Shown: piece after piece, positions 35,701 to 46,876 of the stretch
How the letters are laid out: each line of letters opens with the position of its first letter
Position numbering within the stretch: the stretch's first letter is position 1
NCBI GenBank assembly: GCA_965178125.1
Contig: OZ237743.1
Location: 1,302,001 to 1,366,000, forward strand
Direction: 5' to 3'
Length of the DNA: 64,000 nucleotides
Source: Bilabrum cf. latius
Taxonomy: Eukaryota > Bigyra: Bicosoecida > Bigyra > Bicosoecida
Translations under genes and position numbers: made by a program
The notes under the pieces: model-generated
Told to the model about the DNA's origin: nothing
The model's database searches: none
What the model saw: only the letters and a program-made list of their open reading frames with translations

Positions 35701-37665
35701 AGACAATCCCCGGTCTGGTTGTGCATAGGCTCTCTGTAAGTCAGATATCAGCCTCCTCATCTGCGACGCACCGCGAGCGCTGCTTGCGAATGGTGAAGTG
35801 TCCAGGGAAGCTGCTGCTGCCTCGAGTGCGCGAATGGCATCGGACGATTCCTAGACTTGACTCTAGCGGGTATATCGCGACTATTGTTGTGCTACTGCTG
35901 CCAGCAGCTGCTCCGAGCCCCATCCTCCAGTGGGAGAGAACATCCTGCGACCCAAGCTCACGAATCGAGACCGGAGGGCCGCACTCGCTCGCCAGGCCCC
36001 GCTGTACGCAGTCGAGTAGCCCCCTGCCCCCGCCCCCGACAGCCACTCCGCCATCCAGTGCCCAGCGAGCCCCTTCACAATCGAGGGGGCGTGGTGCCGG
36101 TCCACCAGTAGCCAGTCCATCCCGCCCCCGCTGGCTCGCAGCCATGCCTACCTCACGCACTCGCCAGCATTGCATGCTCTGCCTCGCTCAGCACGCAGGT
36201 GGGAACCCACGTGAGGCGCCTGCATGCTGTCTTCGATCTGCGCCCACCACTGCTGGGAGTCTTGCCACGCCGACTCAAGCATAGACAGCCGAGCACCGGC
36301 GCGGGCCCGGGCCTGCATCTCGCCACCGTGCTATGCCTCGAGCTACTCCTGCTCATCCCCTGCCCCCCCGCCCATCTGCAACAGAGGGGTGTCAGCGAAC
36401 ACCCCTTGGCCAAGCAGCACCAGAACGCTCGCAGGCGGGGGCACTGCCTCTTGATGGGCTGCGGCCAGGCTCTCAAGCTGCCGCTTCGCAAGCGAACCAA
36501 CTCTCCCCACCGCCCCCGATGGAGCCACATGCCCGGGTCCCTGGGTGCGAGGAACAGCGCCACCACCTCGCACCCAGGCCCCCGCCGACCGAAGGACGTC
36601 AGCCCTCCACTTGGCAGGAGTCCTCCGCTCTGCAACCCATGCGAACCTGGCCAGCTCCAGAGCCGCCTGCCGCGGCTGCATGCCCGCCCTTAAACCCCGT
36701 GCAGTGAGGCCGCCCACCTGAAGGTCGGGAGGGGCCCGCAGGAGCACCCGCTGCTGCCTCTGCAGCTGCTCGAGCACGAAGGCGCCCATTGAGAAACCCC
36801 GCTAATTATTCTTAGCCTGCTCGCTGCCAGCCCTGCCTCTGGTTCCCACTGGCGGTTCGGGCAAACTTGAAGACGCGTCCATCGTGTCGATGTCCTCCAG
36901 CTGAGCCGAGCCGCCCATTTCGCGCAGCCCCTGCAGCACCAGGCCGGGCTAGCCCTGTTGCATCCAAGCCTCTGCGCGCTGCAGACGCAGAGATCGCAGC
37001 TACTGGCGCAACTGCAGCACGCTGAACCGTCCATGAAGCTCTCGCCCAGCTCTCTACATGCGCTGCTCCGCCAGTGCCTGCGAGATGCTCGGCGAAGTGA
37101 GCACATCTGTGGAGTTCTCTACCGCTTTGCTGCTAGCAGAACGCGGTACGTACTCCAAGGCAGCAAGTACCAATTCCTCGGCCCGACCAAGTGCCGCTTC
37201 GCTCTCTCGAAGTCGGCTTGCGCTCTGCAGCGCCCCAGCCAGGTTGCTCCAAACGGTGGGCAGCAAACTAGTGTCGGGTGCGACAGTGGCAGCCTACAAC
37301 CAGCGGATTGCAGTAGCACTATTACCTCTTGTGTGGGCCAGCAATCCGAGACAATGCCAAGCCTGCCCGCAAGGACAAGCGGATGCAGCAGGCACTTGCT
37401 CGCTATTCAAGCTATCGCTCGTACCCGGCGTGCTCCCGATACGTGCGACTTGTCGAATCGTCCCGCTCTCATCTTCTAATCTCTGCCTACATGCTGTCCC
37501 ATTATGTATTCGCCATGCGTGCGAGACTGTGCTGGTTCCGTCAGCAGCGGCTACGCTCTCCATGCACTTGTTCGAATGAAAGGGATCGCATGATACTGCC
37601 TGCGCGCAAGCAACCGCGGCAAATTGAGCGATCAGTTGAACTGCTCTGGTATAAAAATGTGGCAT
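32749..37665 (-). CDS. TPR plus OGT/GT41-like glycosyltransferase, 16 in-frame UAG
   Basis: ATG 37665 to TAA 32751-32749, one frame, 1638 aa. TAGs at 37294, 37054, 37000, 36949, 36802, 36343, 36331, 36148, 35881, 35863, 35851, 35350, 34957, 33679, 32980 and 32755; no internal TAA or TGA. The start gives a possible signal sequence (AVQLIAQFAAVACAQA). TPR-like helices follow (HCLGLLAHTRGNSATAIRWL*AA, then PTVWSNLAGALQSASRLRES), with UAG inside a repeat. The C-terminal half has two Rossmann-like parts typical of GT41: RIRVCWVTRVPFEHSATKIV, VLFPELGMHPATAALALGRW and LQLTTHGHS; then GILVCPVTLAKLRPSFDGVL and AFLDSWPFGSATGALESVLA. GT41 enzymes transfer GlcNAc or another sugar from a nucleotide sugar to protein Ser/Thr. 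Substrate and compartment are uncertain; the middle 400 residues are unassigned. Confidence 0.75.
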
Positions 37666-37700
37666 GACTATGCTCTTCGGGTGAGCCGTCGGCCAAAATT

Positions 37701-38885
37701 ATGAAAGCAAAAATGAATGAGCGTGCGTTGCAGTCATCACATCAAGAACCCACCGAGAGCTGCCGCGAGAGCACTCGCAGTAGTTGCTGCTGGACGCATG
37801 AAGTTTGTCGCAGTTTAATGTTGCAACGAAGTGCTCGCAGGACCTCCACAGCTGTACGAGCAGCGCTCATCAGCAATCTCCGTCGTGCTGAAGGCGCGCT
37901 AAGGTTTCCGGCGGTCCACTCCAGGTTCAGCTCTGAAATACCGGATGCACGCCAAAGCTAGCGATAGGAGTCAGATTTAAGTAGGCCTCGCTCCGAGGGC
38001 ACTGAAGCAAGGATTCCGACGCAGTTCGACCCGACAGACGACAGCCTGCCCGACGACTTGCGTTTGCCTACGCCAGCTTCCCTGTGGGAACGGTTCTATG
38101 CTGCTTCGATTGATGCTGCGCTATCGATTGCGCTAGGTTCTGCCCCGTTTGCTGCTTGTCACCTGGCTGGCATGGACATTGACGTCTCGCTGGCTGCAGG
38201 CGCTGGCACCGCTGGTTTCCTCTTTTGCATCCGAGATTGGCTGTGGGAGGAAGGAACACGAAGCTACGGTAAATCAGTGGCAGGATTGGAACTGACCGGC
38301 TGGGACGGGCAGCTGGTGGGCCCCGAGACCGCCCTTCTCAGGAATGCTCCGCTGGCTGTGATCCTCGGGGGCATCCTGGCGCCCACCTCGATTCTGGAGC
38401 ACCCGGCCAGCCTCCTGCTCATCTTCGAGACCGCCTCGATGGCCTCCACGGCGGACGGGCGCCGCGCCGGCGACTACATGCTGGGCAGCCGCGTGGTGCT
38501 CAGCGAGGCGGGCAGGAAGGAGCGGCTGCTGGACCTGGCCGAGGGCAGGCGCATGCACGAGATCAGGGAGGAGCTGGCCAAGGTGGATCCGGCTCTGCAG
38601 GACGACCTGATGCTGGAGGGGGGCATGCACTCCCTGAACTCGGGAGGGGGGGAGGCCCGGGCCGTGGAGGGCGTGGCGGGTGGAGGGGCGGGCACGGGGC
38701 CACTGCTGTCCGCGCTGAGGGAGGGGAGAGAAGACTGGCAGCTGGGCGAGGCGGCCAGCTTGCCGCCCGTGCCTGGTGCTTTGATGCCCGGGCGGGATCG
38801 AGTTCTGGGGGGCAGCGCGGGGGACCCGGGGATAGCAGACATATCGACACGTCCCACCGTCTTGGAATCGGAGTCGCGCCAATGA
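37701..38885 (+). CDS. RDD-family membrane protein with mitochondrial-type leader
   Basis: ATG 37701 to TGA 38883-38885 (394 aa), with TAGs at 37959 and 37965. The first 85 residues are Arg/Ser/Ala rich without acidic runs (MLQRSARRTSTAVRAALISN, FPAVHSRFSS), as in a mitochondrial targeting sequence. After both UAGs comes an RDD domain: SLWERFYAASIDAALSIALG (the family's R and first D), a second hydrophobic helix with TAGFLFCIRDWLWEEGTRSY, GKSVAGLELTGWDGQ, and DGRRAGDYMLGSRVVL with the final D. RDD proteins are small integral membrane proteins of mostly unknown transport or assembly function. The leader and the domain are joined only if UAG is read. The C-terminal 100 residues are soluble and Gly rich. 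Confidence 0.72.
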
Positions 38886-39098
38886 ATCGCAAAGAAATAG
38901 TTGCACAGTGCATAGGACTGCCTTTGGTCCCGCTACAACATTGCTGCAGCCTGGGGCCAGGCGGCGGGTAAGACAATCTGGTTTTTGATTCGCTTTGTTG
39001 CGAACTGTTTGGTCGCGACCGTTTCAAATTTTCAATTGAAGTCTCTGTGGAGCCACATCCCAGGGTAATTTGCTGCTATCAAAAAGCCCCATTATAAC

Positions 39099-41344
39099 AT
39101 GAGCTCATATTCTCGTGATGCCGGAAAGGGGGAGCGCTTGGAGGCCGAATAGGACCGCATAGGCGGGGATGCGTAGCTGCCACAGCAGATCGATGAAGGG
39201 CGTCGGGTGCCCCAGGGCAGCGCGAACAATGGCGCGCCATCTCCCGATGCCGGCGCTATGGTACCTGCATCGCCAGAGTTGCTGGAGTTTTATCGCTCCC
39301 GCGTCCAGGAATTTGCGGCCGAACGTGAATCCATGATCGAGAGAGTCGCATCTCTCGAAGTCGACCACGAAACCGCGCACAGGATACGCTGGGAACTGCG
39401 AGTACGAGAGGAAGAAGTAAGTCTAGCACGCAGCGTAGCTGCGTAGCTGGGACCGGGCTGTGGTCACTGCTAGCGTAAATCAATCTCGATTCCCGGCTCT
39501 CGGTATTGCCCTCGCAGGTTGCCGAACTGCAGAAAGCCCTTGCGGATGCGAGTGTCTACCTATATGACGAACGGGACAGGGCACTTCGACTCGCCGCCGA
39601 AAACGAGCAGCTCAAGGCGCAGGAAGCTGAGGACCGCCGCCGGATAGCTCACCTGCTCGCGCTCACCAGGCCGGTCGGTGAAGAAGTCACCTTCTTCCGA
39701 GATTGCCGCCCGGAGGCCGTGCACTCCTACCCGCCCTCCAAAGGTGGTGCGCAATCCTCTGGCGCAAGGAAGGGCCGGTCCAGGGCCCGCGCCCCGCACA
39801 CGGCCCAGGCCAGCTCGAGGGGCAAGGCGCCCACAGTGCCCAGGGGCCCGCATCTAGGGCCCGCCGCGCGCCGGCCCCCAGCGACCGGTGCCACCGACGG
39901 GACCGCCGGAGGCCGGGGAGAGGGTGGCAGCGGCCGCGTGCTGCGCACCGTGTTCCTCCCCTCGGAGCGGCAGGACGCGCTGCTGATGAGGGTGTCGGCG
40001 CTGCAGCAGCAGCTCAGGCGGCAGCAGGAGCTATCGGACGAGCGGGCAGCAGCTTGGAGAGCGGACCGGGACGCCCGAGAGGCGGCCTTCAGGAGGAGGG
40101 CAGAGGTAGACGCAGCCGCGATCCGTGCCGCCCAGCAGGAGGCCTCAGAGGCGAGGGCCCGCCTGAGGGCGGTGACGCGGGATGCGCTCCAGCAGCGGCT
40201 GCGGGCAGAGCAGGAGGCCCAGGGACTCAAGGAACACGCCGCCCGGGCGGAGGCACTTGCAGAGGAGGCCACTCACGAGGCGGGCGAGGTGCAGGAGGCG
40301 GCCCGGAGACAGGCCGAGGCGCTGCGTGGGGCAGCCGACGAGGAGGCGCGGGTGCTGCGGGAGGCGGTGAGCGCGGGAGAGGAGCGGCGGCAGGACGAAG
40401 CCAAGCTGCTGCAGCGGCAGTTCGAGAGGGTCCGCGCGAGGCAGGAGGAGCGGGCGGGGGCCCTGGAGGAGCAGCTGACGGCAGCCAGGCGCAAGGCTGC
40501 GCGGGCGGAGAGGAGACGCGTGCTCGAGGTGCAGGGGTTTGCAGCGGATGTGGCAGCGCTGAGGAGGCAGCTGAGGCAGCTCGAGACGCAGTGGGCCATG
40601 GTCGGGGAGGCGCAGGTGGGGATGCGGGGGCCGGGGGCAGGTGCGGGCGGTCCCTTCGAGGCATGGGGGGAGCTGCTGGGAGATGTGGGTGGGGCGGGGG
40701 CCAGCAGGGGCAGCGTGCGAGTGGGGCGTGAGCCTAGCCCGTACATGGCGCCGGCATCTGCTGCGCGGGGCGCCAGGCGGCCGAGAGGAGAGGGCAAGGG
40801 CAAGCGGAGGGTGCGGGGGTTCCAGCCGTCCGTGAGTGCAGGCGCAGGTGCGGGGGGCGGTGCCGGGGTGAGGTCGATGGTCCCAGGTGGTACAACGGCC
40901 TGGAGGGCGAGTCGGCGGGCAGGAGCGGGGGCAGGGGCCGGGGATGCGGGGGGCCTGGAGCTGGACGAGGTGCGGGAGGGGGAGGAGGCCGGCCTCGCCT
41001 CGAGCAACGTGTCCTCTGGGGCTGCGGAGGAGTCTGAGGGCAAGGAAGAGAGGGAAGGGGGGCGTGGGGTTGGGGCGGGCCGGGAGTCCTCTTCTTCGTC
41101 TCCACAGGACGGTAGTGGCAGTTCCCCGGAAGGAGGTGCCTTCGTGGGTCGAACCGCGGAGGAGGACGACCTGAGGTTCGGGGAGGCGGGGGGCAGGGCC
41201 GTGAGCGGGTGGAGCGCGGACCGGCTGCAGAGAGAGCTGCAGCGGCTAAAGCAGAGGGGGCAGGCGCTCGCAGCCAACGCGAGACAGACGGAAAAAGAGG
41301 CCGGTCAGGCGATCGGCCGGCTGCAGCGCGGGGGCTTGCACTGA
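39099..41344 (+). CDS. CCDC77: CCDC77-like coiled-coil protein
   Basis: Two exons, 39099-39416 and 39518-41344, with a 101-bp GT-AG intron (714 aa, TGA stop). TAGs at 39150 and 39174 lie in the N-terminal tail. The splice joins RWELRVREEEVAELQKALAD. Conserved CCDC77 blocks follow in order: ELLEFYRSRVQEFAAERE, VYLYDERDRALRLAAENEQL, QEAEDRRRIAHLLALT and GEEVTFFRD. A long coiled coil occupies about residues 255-470, then a Gly/Ser-rich linker and a short C-terminal coiled coil (DRLQRELQRLKQRGQALAAN). CCDC77 is a centrosome/basal-body associated protein of ciliated eukaryotes, hence the inference of a flagellated stage. The disordered linker is much longer than in animals. Confidence 0.8.
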
Positions 41345-41615
41345 AGGAATCCGCCGTGGCTGTTCCTGCTGTTGTGTTGTGTGCGCCTTGCTCGCTTCAT
41401 TGTGCGGTGTGAGCTCCTCGATTCGTGTGCTGAGGCATTGTCCGCGCATTCTAGCTCCCATCCTATGAGTACGACATCCGATCCCAACCGGTCCGGCAGG
41501 ACACACCGCGGCGTCACTGCCGAGGCTCTGGTCGGACTGGTCCAGGGGTGGATGAGGAGTTCCGGTCCTCAGGCTGCCAGCGGCTTCGACTTCTCCCACT
41601 TGCACAGAGACAGAC

Positions 41616-43097
41616 ATGTGTTGGCAGGCCGCAGTGCTTGCATCGCTAGCTCCAGTACTAACGAGTTCCATCCCTTTACCGGATGGCTGGGATCAAGCGG
41701 ACGCCGTGTGCGTGTTAGCAGGCGCTACAGGGCAGCAGGTAGAGGGTGCGTTTGCCTTCCGGGAGCTGCGGGCTGGAGATGTGGACAGCGGCCTAGAAGT
41801 TTCTTACAGTATTAGTGGCCTTACTGATGGGGACCATCCGTTCCATGTGCACCGTTGGGGGGACGTGAGCTCCGCGTCGGCCGCAGCGGTGGGCGGCCAC
41901 TTCGTCGGGATCTGCCGCGACTGCAGGCCAGATAGCAAGCCGCAAGAAGTCGGACTGCTAAATAACGGCACCCCTATTGCGTCTGCAAATGGCGAGACCG
42001 ATGGCGTCTTCGTGGATGCGGTGGCAAAGCTCCGTGGAAGGAATTCAATCCTTGGCCGATCGGTTGTTGTGCACGGGGAGCTCCCAGACCGGACCGGAAA
42101 GCGCTACGCGCAGTGCACGATTGGTCTCAAGTAGATTCGAGACGTTAGCGCGCCTCCAGAGGCCGCTAGAGACTTTGGTGACCCGCCGGGGAATGACGAC
42201 GACGAGCCCACTGGAGCAACCGCGGGATCGCGAGCCTCTTGCGTGCTTCGCCCGGTTGCTGATGGGAGCACGGCAGTCACGGGGCACGTGGTTCTCGCAG
42301 AGCGCCCTGCATCCGGCGGGAACGGGACGTGGTTGACCTACCGAGACGTGGGCCCGCTCCCTTCGGCGAGCACAGCGCACCACGTGCATGCGTGGGGTGA
42401 CACGAGCGCACCCGACGGGGGCGCAGCGGGGGACCACTTCATCGGGGCCTGCAACGACAGCGTGCCCTGCCGGCCCCCGTGGGCCTCTGCCCAGGAGGTG
42501 GGCATGCTCTTCAACAACGGGCTGCTCAACGGGACCCGAGACGCAGAGGGGTGGGGCGGGCGATGGGCGGTGGGCAGCGCGCAGTCCAGAGACGCCGTGG
42601 TGGTGCTGCAGGCCGGGAACGATGCCGCGCTGAGGGCTCGGGGGGTGTTGGGGCGGTCGATCGTGGTGCACGCGGAGCCCTCGGGCGGGGCCAGGGAGGG
42701 GCAGTGCGCCATCGGGCTGGCGGACCCGGGGCTGTACCCCGCCGAAGACTGCTCAGTGGGCGCGTGGGGAGAATGGGGGGCCTGCGACTGTCCGGACGGG
42801 GGTGGCAGCGGGCTGGCCGGGGTCGAGAGGAGGACGCGACCGGTGGAGGTGCAGCCCGTGTTCGGGGGGATGGCGTGCGGGCCGCTGGTGGAGGAGCGGG
42901 CTTGCGGGCCGTGCCCTAGGTCAAAGAGCGGGGACGCGGCACGCATCATCGCTGGGATTGTGGGAGGCATGGTGGTAATTGCGATGGTGGTGGCGGGTAT
43001 TTACGTGTATAGGCGCTGGGCCATGCAGTACCAGGAGGACACCAGTCGGCTGGTGGAGGGGGAAGTGGTGGAGATGGGTCCAGCCAAAACTCTGTGA
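41616..43097 (+). CDS. Membrane-anchored double Cu/Zn-SOD-like protein with TSP1 repeat
   Basis: ATG 41616 to TGA 43095-43097 (493 aa), TAG at 42132 (residue 173). An N-terminal hydrophobic leader (MCWQAAVLASLAPVLTSS) is followed by a Cu/Zn-SOD fold with HPFHVHRWGD (HxH metal ligands), GGHFVG and GRSVVVHGELP. The UAG lies in the linker right after it. A second SOD fold has AHHVHAWGD, AGDHFIGACND, EVGMLFNNG and GRSIVVHAEPS. Then comes a thrombospondin-type-1-like module (SVGAWGEWGACDCPDG, ERACGPCP), one transmembrane helix (IIAGIVGGMVVIAMVVAGIY) and a 30-residue cytoplasmic tail. The Zn-loop His/Asp ligands are poorly conserved in both folds, so activity is uncertain. Predicted topology: cell-surface type I protein. 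No introns. Confidence 0.8.
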
Positions 43098-43198
43098 TTG
43101 GACTAGATCTCTAGTTGCCGCTGCTGCTCCTTGGTGCTCCCAGTGTTCCGGTCTTTCGCTGGCAGTCGACCAACGGCGAACTACGCCACACACATAGC

Positions 43199-45178
43199 AT
43201 GCTGCGGGGACTCCAGCTAAATTCCGGCAGAGATCATGCAAAGAATGCCATAGAATCAACCGAGGGCAACATAATTGTACTATCCAGCTGTTGTTTTGAT
43301 GAAGTGGGGGCTGATGCGGTTGGCACTGCTTTGCAAGGGAGGGTTTCCGTATTTTCCTTGGTTATGTGCGAAATGCAGTCAGACCGCGCGGGAGTTGCTC
43401 TTGTGAGGCACCTGCCTCGACTTCCGGAAACCGCTGCCAGTGATAGATCCTTCCGCCAGGTTCTCGTGGAACGCACCCTTGGACCAGCGGCCATGGCATG
43501 CTTGCTTGACTCCCTTCGCCATGTTCGCACGAAAACGTTAATAGTTAGTGATAACCCAGGTGACATGGACTATCCTAGCCTGTGTGAGGCCCTGAGCTCA
43601 CAACAGCTCCTACAAAAGCTGACGCTGGGTGGCCCCGTGTGCGGTCTGCCTGAGGATGGATCCTTGATAGCAGATGCCATCTCCCGATGCAACGAGATTT
43701 GCGAAATCAGGCTGGTATCAATCGGTCTCTCTGCCAAGGGAGTGGCCGATCTCGCATCTATCCTACACACATGCCCCAAGCTTCGCACTCTGCATCTAGA
43801 AGGGGATCCTGTGGGCGCCGAGGGTGCCAAGGCCGTGGGTAGCGCGCTGGCCGGGTCCGCTTCCATTCGGTGCTTAACCATAGCAAATGCCGGCATGGAT
43901 AAAGATGTCATGTGCCAATTCGCAGGCTCCCTGGGCCCGAAGTGCCCGCTCTTCTCATTGGAGCTGCCCGACAACCCCGCAGGGGATCAGGGCGTGGCTT
44001 CAGTCATCCTCGCCGTGACTTCCTGGTGCCGAATTGCCAGCGGGACAGGCAGTGGGCTTGCAGCCGATAGCAGTGATCCTGTAGATTCTGGGTCCGAATG
44101 GGAAGATGACGAGCGCGAGGAGTGGACGCGAAACGGCATGCGCACTGGGCTAAGGCGGCTGCGTCTGCCACGCACGGGGGCAGGCATGAAGGCCGTGGCT
44201 GCGGCTGCTCAACTGTTGATCACCGCTGGAGAGGCATGCAGCTTGCGCAGGCTGGATCTGACGGATGCTAGATTCGGTCTGAGACCGGCCGTTGACCTCA
44301 TGAGGGGGGTCGGCAGGTGCAGGGGGCTGAGGGTGCTGGAACTGGGTCTGTGGGCGCATAGGGTGCTGGTGCAGGACTAGGTACAGGATGCGATACAGAG
44401 AGCGGTGTACTGCAACGATGCGATCGAACGGATCTCCAGCGGGGGGACAAGTGCAGGATGGTCGGGTGACGGCCGGAGGAGGAGGGCGCTGCGGTCGGGC
44501 GCTGAGATTCTAGCCAGTTCTTCCATCGCTGTGCCAGGTTTGAGCTCTGCGCAGTGCCTCCCAGAACTGCTGGGTGCGCACTAGCAGATCGACGACAGAC
44601 TAGCCGTGGAGTACATAGTCTAGGCCGCAGAGCAGATCGTATCGTCCGGCCCGCCTGGGACCCTTAAAGGATCCAAGTACGCTATGTATACGCACTTGTT
44701 CAAGGCAGTTCTGGGGCGCATGCGGGAACGGATCCACGGGCTGCAGCGCAGCTTGCCTCTCCTACCCAACCTGCTGAGCGTGCTCCAGGCAATTGACGAG
44801 GCGGGCTGGCATATATCTACACGGATGGAAGCGGTCAGGGCGTGCTGTGACCCCAGAATGCACAGAGACATGGCATGGATCGGCGAGAGCACCCGCACGC
44901 GGAGAGTCTGGGGCCTGGCGAGGTGGCGACACGCAGACCAAGCGCACAAAGATGCAGCCTGCGTCTTTCGTGCCGCGGCAGAAGGTCGTCCGATGGAGCT
45001 GGAGAAGCGGCTGGCCCTGGGCAAGTTCGCGGGGGGGCTGGCAGCCGAGGGGGTGGGCGAGGACGGGGCCTGCATCACCGCGCTGGAGGCTGCGGTCAGA
45101 GGCGGCCACAGGGACTGCGTTAGGGTGCTGCGCATTTGTGAGCTGGGCTTTCTTTCACGTGCGTTGAGTGCCCCCTAA
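43199..45178 (+). CDS. Leucine-rich-repeat protein with ankyrin-like C terminus
   Basis: ATG 43199 to TAA 45176-45178 (659 aa), TAGs at 44378, 44582 and 44621. LRRs of the ribonuclease-inhibitor type are visible: LRTLHLEGDPVGAEGAKAVG, IRCLTIANAGMDKDVM, FSLELPDNPAGDQGVASVI and LRRLDLTDARFGLRPAVDLM. After the UAGs a Cys/Arg-rich helical region ends in ACVFRAAAEGRPMELEKRLA and ITALEAAVRGGHRDCVRVLR, which look like ankyrin-type helix pairs. Likely a protein-interaction scaffold; no catalytic domain is seen. The gene follows the SOD-like gene in the same direction with 101 bp between stop and ATG. An ATG-less 5' extension is open upstream, so the start is uncertain. Confidence 0.68.
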
Positions 45179-45593
45179 CCCCCCCTCCCCCCCCTTTATC
45201 CGGATATCAAGAGCCACGGCATGGATTGGCGATCGCCGATCGGAGATGTACGCAAGGTTTGGGAACATTGAGCGGCGAAAACTAGTGCCGGTCGCAGCTA
45301 TCACTACCTTTATGTGCAACTGCCATGTGCACCTGAACCCACACCACTGGAGAAAGCCAGCCTGGCAGCAGCCGGCCAGGCTGCAAACAGGCTGAATGAC
45401 ATGAGCCAGCAAGCCAGAAATACAGAAATACATTGTTGGGTTAAGTTACCGAACCCGCCACAGATGCACCATATCTCAGGTGATCACCTGCAGCGGTAGG
45501 AGCCCTCATAAGAGGACTACAAGACCCCCGACCCTTTCAGACCAAAGGCCCCCCATGTACCGGCCCTGATGTTGGGACCTCCCTTTGTCGCCT
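45179..45593. other. Convergent spacer, lower GC
   Basis: Between the TAA of the LRR gene and the TGA of the minus-strand orphan ORF. It begins with a C-rich run (45178-45196). Short frames on both strands show no recognisable content. Confidence 0.5.
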
Positions 45594-46487
45594 TCAAGCC
45601 CTCCTTCGCAGCAGTCCCGGAGCCTTTATTTCGGATATCCGTAGACACACAGGCATACTGCGTGGACCCGGCATTATGCGCGGTCCAGACCCACCACGGA
45701 GTGCCCCTCCAGCCTCCGACGTCACTTCCAGGATCGTCCGGACTCGCGATCCCTCTGAGGGTCGAGCACGCACACAATCATGCTCGTCTCTGGAACTGTC
45801 AGCGTAAATATGTGAATAGTTCCGAGGCTCCCCCTCCTGGGAGTCTTCCCGAGCTCGGTGTCCCCGGGCCCGGCTGATATAGGTGGCACCAACGGTGCAG
45901 AAACCAATCGCCCTGCTCTCCGGCAGGTAGACCGGCGCCAAAGCATTAGATGCTAAGGCTAGGGCTTCAAAGAACCCATTTTCTCCACAAGGGGAGAAAT
46001 CCCGTGCTGAAATGACAGTACGGGCGTCGGAATAGGTGGCACCAACGGTGCAGAAACCAATCGCCCTGCTCTCCGGCAGGTAGACCGGCGCCAAAGCATT
46101 AGATGCTAAGACTAGGGCTTCAAAGAACCCATTTTCTCCACAAGGGGAGAAATCCCGTGCTGAAATGACAGTACGGGCGTCGGAGGCGGTAAATACCTTC
46201 CCGACCGTTTGGTCGTAGACCTTCCCGCGCACATCGGCGAACGGGCCATAACCACTTCGCAGCCCCCACAGGGATCTCGAGTGGAATCGAGAGCTATTTA
46301 GCTCTTCTTCCGCTGCGCAGACGACACTCCAGGACGCCTGAACAGGGCTGTGCTGCTCAACCAGCACAGGCACCGAACCCGGTGCAGCCGACAATGCCAA
46401 TCCAGGCGTCGGCTTCTCCCATCCCATAGGAAGGAAGAATATAGCCAAAGCACTATGTGCTAAGGCTAGGGCCCATAAAGGGTCCAT
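45594..46487 (-). CDS. Orphan ORF with internal 153-bp tandem duplication
   Basis: ATG 46487 to TGA 45596-45594, 297 aa, no TAG. The ORF contains two copies of a 51-residue unit (FSPCGENGFFEALALASNAL, PVYLPESRAIGFCTVGATY) that differ by one base. An N-terminal segment (MDPLWALALAHSALAIFFLP) looks like a third, degenerate relative of the same unit. Codon use is less GC-biased than in neighbouring genes. No family is recognised, and it may be a decaying or multicopy element rather than a host gene: adjacent sequence has no obvious terminal repeats. Treat as hypothetical. Confidence 0.35.
   Translation of the reverse strand: MDPLWALALAHSALAIFFLPMGWEKPTPGLALSAAPGSVPVLVEQHSPVQASWSVVCAAEEELNSSRFHSRSLWGLRSGYGPFADVRGKVYDQTVGKVFTASDARTVISARDFSPCGENGFFEALVLASNALAPVYLPESRAIGFCTVGATYSDARTVISARDFSPCGENGFFEALALASNALAPVYLPESRAIGFCTVGATYISRARGHRAREDSQEGEPRNYSHIYADSSRDEHDCVRARPSEGSRVRTILEVTSEAGGALRGGSGPRIMPGPRSMPVCLRISEIKAPGLLRRRA
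45879..46184. repeat. Near-perfect 153-bp tandem duplication
   Basis: Unit 1 at 45879-46031 and unit 2 at 46032-46184 share about 152 of 153 bases (AAGGCTAGG versus AAGACTAGG). The period is a multiple of three, so the minus-strand frame is kept. The near identity indicates a very recent event or an assembly artefact. Confidence 0.9.
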
Positions 46488-46876
46488 CTCCCCCACCAGG
46501 AGATTTTTTTTAGCCAGCAAGAATCGGTTTGTAAGGTGTTAAAATAGGAAATCTTGGTTTTCTGCAGTCCTTCGAACGTTGCGAAACGCCTTCGGTATTC
46601 TTGCATCAATGTAAGTAATATTACCAGCATTTGTCTCTAGCTTCTAACTATATCACCATTCAACTATTAACAGGCCGGATAATGCTTTGCATTCTGTCTG
46701 CGAGGCCTTCGATTATGGGCGGTTGCAAGCAGGAGGCCTTGGTTGCAAGCGGTTGCACCCGCTAGCACTGTCGAAAGCTGTTCTGGGCGGGTGACAAGAG
46801 CTACAAGGGAAACTGTTTTATCCAGATGCATCTTATGTTGCCCTGACTTGTTGCTCCATCTGCTCGCGCAGTGATC
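46488..46876. other. Divergent intergenic region, low GC
   Basis: About 390 bases between the orphan ORF (-) and the AP2 gene (+). Low GC with short A/T runs. It should contain the AP2 gene promoter. Two imperfect copies of GGTTGCAAGC occur near 46720-46750. No gene is seen. Confidence 0.45.

Noticed and set aside
35741-36175. Alternative minus frame within the GT41-like gene, suggesting an intron
   Set aside because: The correct frame is open through this stretch once TAGs at 36148, 35881, 35863 and 35851 are read, so no intron is needed.
45594-46520. LTR or DNA transposon
   Set aside because: No terminal repeats, integrase, reverse transcriptase or transposase motifs could be seen around the duplicated ORF.
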